The notes under the pieces are model-generated. The model saw only the letters and a list, made by a program, of their open reading frames with translations, ran no database searches and was not told the origin of the DNA. Shown in pieces: positions 4,865-6,453 of a DNA stretch of 6,453 nt (the first letter of the stretch is position 1; every line of letters begins with the position of its first letter). This DNA is from Rhodobacter sp. (GTDB lineage Bacteria; Pseudomonadota; Alphaproteobacteria; Rhodobacterales; Rhodobacteraceae), in assembly GCA_013824055.1 (NCBI GenBank), contig PNNE01000187.1:1-6453 (forward strand), in the 5' to 3' direction. A program made the translations under genes and the position numbers.

Positions 4865-6453
4865 TACAGAGCCAACGCCCGGAACACCTTCGGCAGCTCC
4901 TCGGGCAGGTCCTCGGCAATCAGCCCCGGCCCGAAGCTGCGGGCACATTCCACATGCAGCCAGGCCCCGGTGCAGGCGGCGTCGAAGGGGCTGAACCCCC
5001 GCGCCAAGAGGCCGGTGATGAACCCCGCCAGCACATCGCCCGACCCCGCTGTCGCGAGCCACGGCGCCGCCCGGTCGTAGTGGGCCGAGTTGATGGCACA
5101 GCGCCCCTTGGGGTCGGCGATGACGGTGTCCGGACCTTTCAACAGCACCACGCAGCCCGCCCGCTGCGCCGCCTCGCGCGTGGCGTCGACCTTGGAATAG
5201 GCAGGGCCTTTGGTCGCCGGGGCGGCCAGTTTCCCGGCGATGTCGGGGAAGAGGCGGGCGAATTCGCCGGCATGGGGGGTAAGGATGCAAGCATCGTGCA
5301 GGGCGGCGAAGAGGTCGGGATGCCGCGAGAGGATTGTGAGCGCATCGGCGTCGAGGACAAGCCCCCGCCCCGGACCTGATCCGCGGCCTCCGCGTCCGCT
5401 GTCACCGACGCCCGACGGGAGGTCCCGGGTCAAGCCCGGGACGGGGACACCCAACGCCGCCCGCACCAACCCCGCCTCGCGCGCGCCAATCCCCATCCCC
5501 GGCCCAAGGCAGAGCGCGTTGATGCGGGGGTCCTCCAGCACCCCGGCAAGCGCCGCCCCATCCGCCACCCCCCGCAGCATCACCGCATCCAGCCGCGCGG
5601 CGTTCTCTGGGATCGCGTCCAAGGGACTCCCCACCGTCACCACCCCCGCCCCGATCCGCAAGCTGCCCCGCGCCGAAAGCCGCGCCGCCCCGCCGTGACC
5701 GGAGGGGCCGGAGAGGATCAGGGCGTGGCCGTGGGAGTATTTGTGACCCTCGCCCTTCCCCGGCACCAGACGCGCAGAGGTCACAAGTGAAACCGGCGGC
5801 ACTTCGTCGCCGCGACCAGCGTTCAAGCCGATGTCGGCCAGAACGAGTTTCCCCGACCGGCGCGGGCAATCATCCAGAACATGGCCAAGCTTCGCCCGGT
5901 GAAAGCTGATCGTCAGGTCAGGCCGAAGCACTTCCGGCAGTCCGCTGCCCGCTTGCGCAAGCACCCTCCCGCTGTCGGCACACAAACCGGAACAGATGTC
6001 GACCGCAACAACCCGCGCCCCGCCAAGCTTGGCATCCGACAAGGCTCTGACCGCCGCCACAAGATCGGCGGCGACGGGTCGGACCAGCCCGGTTCCAAAC
6101 AGCGCATCGACACAGAGAACAGCGGCACGCCCCACCGACACGCGGTCAAGCGAAAGCGGTGCCACTTCGCCTGCTTCGCGCCACCGGTCATAGTTCACCC
6201 GCGCGTCCGGCGGCAGCCGCTCCGGGTCGCCGTAGAGGAAGACCTCCACCTCCCAGCCCCACTCCTTCAACAACCGCGCCACCACGAACCCGTCGCCGCC
6301 GTTGTTGCCCGGCCCACACAGGACCACCGCCCGGTGCGAGGTGGCGCGCAGCTCCGGCCATTCCTCGAAGATCGCCTCGACCACGCCGCGCCCGGCGCGT
6401 TCCATCAGCTCCAGGCCCGTGACCTCGCCCGAGGCGATCGCCGCCTGCTCAAT
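4864..6453 (-). CDS. nnr: Bifunctional NAD(P)H-hydrate epimerase / ADP-dependent NAD(P)H-hydrate dehydratase (5' end outside window)
   Basis: Nnr repairs hydrated NADH and NADPH in the cytosol: the N-terminal YjeF_N domain interconverts the R and S hydrates and the C-terminal ribokinase-like domain dehydrates the S form using ADP (or ATP). The frame is open to the window edge (IEQAAIASGEVTGLEL before the Met at 6405), so probably only a dozen or so residues are missing. Counting that Met as 1: epimerase motifs GPGNNGGDG (31-39), VDALFGTGL (99-107) and VDICSGLCADSG (135-146); dehydratase motifs KYSHGHALILSG (222-233), GPGMG (301-305), LDADAL (351-356), LTPHAGEF (375-382), LLKGPDTVI (421-429) and the catalytic AGSGD (453-457). 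Residues about 320-346 are a Pro/Gly/Arg-rich insertion encoded by a palindromic DNA repeat just before LVLDADAL; without it the length fits the usual 500-odd residues. The TAG stop abuts the 25-bp palindrome. Confidence 0.93.
   Translation of the reverse strand: MEQAAIASGEVTGLELMERAGRGVVEAIFEEWPELRATSHRAVVLCGPGNNGGDGFVVARLLKEWGWEVEVFLYGDPERLPPDARVNYDRWREAGEVAPLSLDRVSVGRAAVLCVDALFGTGLVRPVAADLVAAVRALSDAKLGGARVVAVDICSGLCADSGRVLAQAGSGLPEVLRPDLTISFHRAKLGHVLDDCPRRSGKLVLADIGLNAGRGDEVPPVSLVTSARLVPGKGEGHKYSHGHALILSGPSGHGGAARLSARGSLRIGAGVVTVGSPLDAIPENAARLDAVMLRGVADGAALAGVLEDPRINALCLGPGMGIGAREAGLVRAALGVPVPGLTRDLPSGVGDSGRGGRGSGPGRGLVLDADALTILSRHPDLFAALHDACILTPHAGEFARLFPDIAGKLAAPATKGPAYSKVDATREAAQRAGCVVLLKGPDTVIADPKGRCAINSAHYDRAAPWLATAGSGDVLAGFITGLLARGFSPFDAACTGAWLHVECARSFGPGLIAEDLPEELPKVFRALAL
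5365..5448. repeat. Palindromic repeat inserted in frame inside nnr
   Basis: About 81-84 bp inside nnr contain two palindromic segments: GTCCCGGG (5422-5429) / CCCGGGAC (5435-5442) around a 5-nt loop, and CCCCGGA / TCCGCGG (one mismatch) around CCTGA at about 5369-5387. The DNA has the look of the GTCCCGGGCTTGACCCGGGAC-type repeats usually seen between genes in alphaproteobacteria. Read as protein it gives a low-complexity stretch (VPVPGLTRDLPSGVG, then Gly/Arg/Ser) between VRAALG and RGLVLDADAL, which are normally close together. The length keeps the frame open. Exact borders are uncertain by a few codons. Confidence 0.72.

Noticed and set aside
4804..5379. Plus-strand open frame after the palindrome
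   Set aside because: Antisense to the end of nnr, with no family resemblance and no ribosome site other than repeat sequence.

Overview
The window is GC-rich DNA with dense genes and short intergenic gaps. Protein sequences and repeat types look alphaproteobacterial, most like Rhodobacterales (Rhodobacter/Paracoccus relatives); this is a judgement by eye, not a search result. All genes are chromosomal-type metabolic genes. I see no phage, plasmid, CRISPR or rRNA/tRNA gene, and I find no convincing undescribed multi-gene system. The unusual content is a set of small repeats and gene-end lesions.

Layout: (1) 1-774, plus strand: the C-terminal half of citrate synthase (gltA), cut by the window start and carrying a 2-nt frameshift near its end. 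(2) 785-810: a palindromic repeat between convergent genes. (3) 807-4121, minus strand, transcribed right to left: a group III (alanine-racemase-fold) ornithine/lysine decarboxylase (2976-4121), a rho-independent-like terminator (2911-2950), a DUF2235 alpha/beta hydrolase (1734-2831, apparent ACG start), a 12-bp tandem repeat (1690-1724) and N-carbamoylputrescine amidase aguB (807-1676). (4) 4122-4336: a divergent promoter region. (5) 4337-4768, plus strand: an Lrp/AsnC regulator. (6) 4766-4864: an 11-bp tandem repeat running into a perfect 25-bp inverted repeat. (7) 4864-6453, minus strand: bifunctional NAD(P)H-hydrate repair enzyme nnr, missing only its first residues at the window edge and carrying an in-frame palindromic repeat insertion.

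How the genes work together: the decarboxylase and AguB both end in putrescine (ornithine decarboxylation, and hydrolysis of N-carbamoylputrescine from the agmatine route), so 807-4121 reads as a loose polyamine locus, with the divergent Lrp-type regulator as the likely local controller. GltA (TCA cycle entry) and Nnr (repair of damaged NAD(P)H) are unrelated housekeeping neighbours. No gene-free stretch exceeds about 215 bp.
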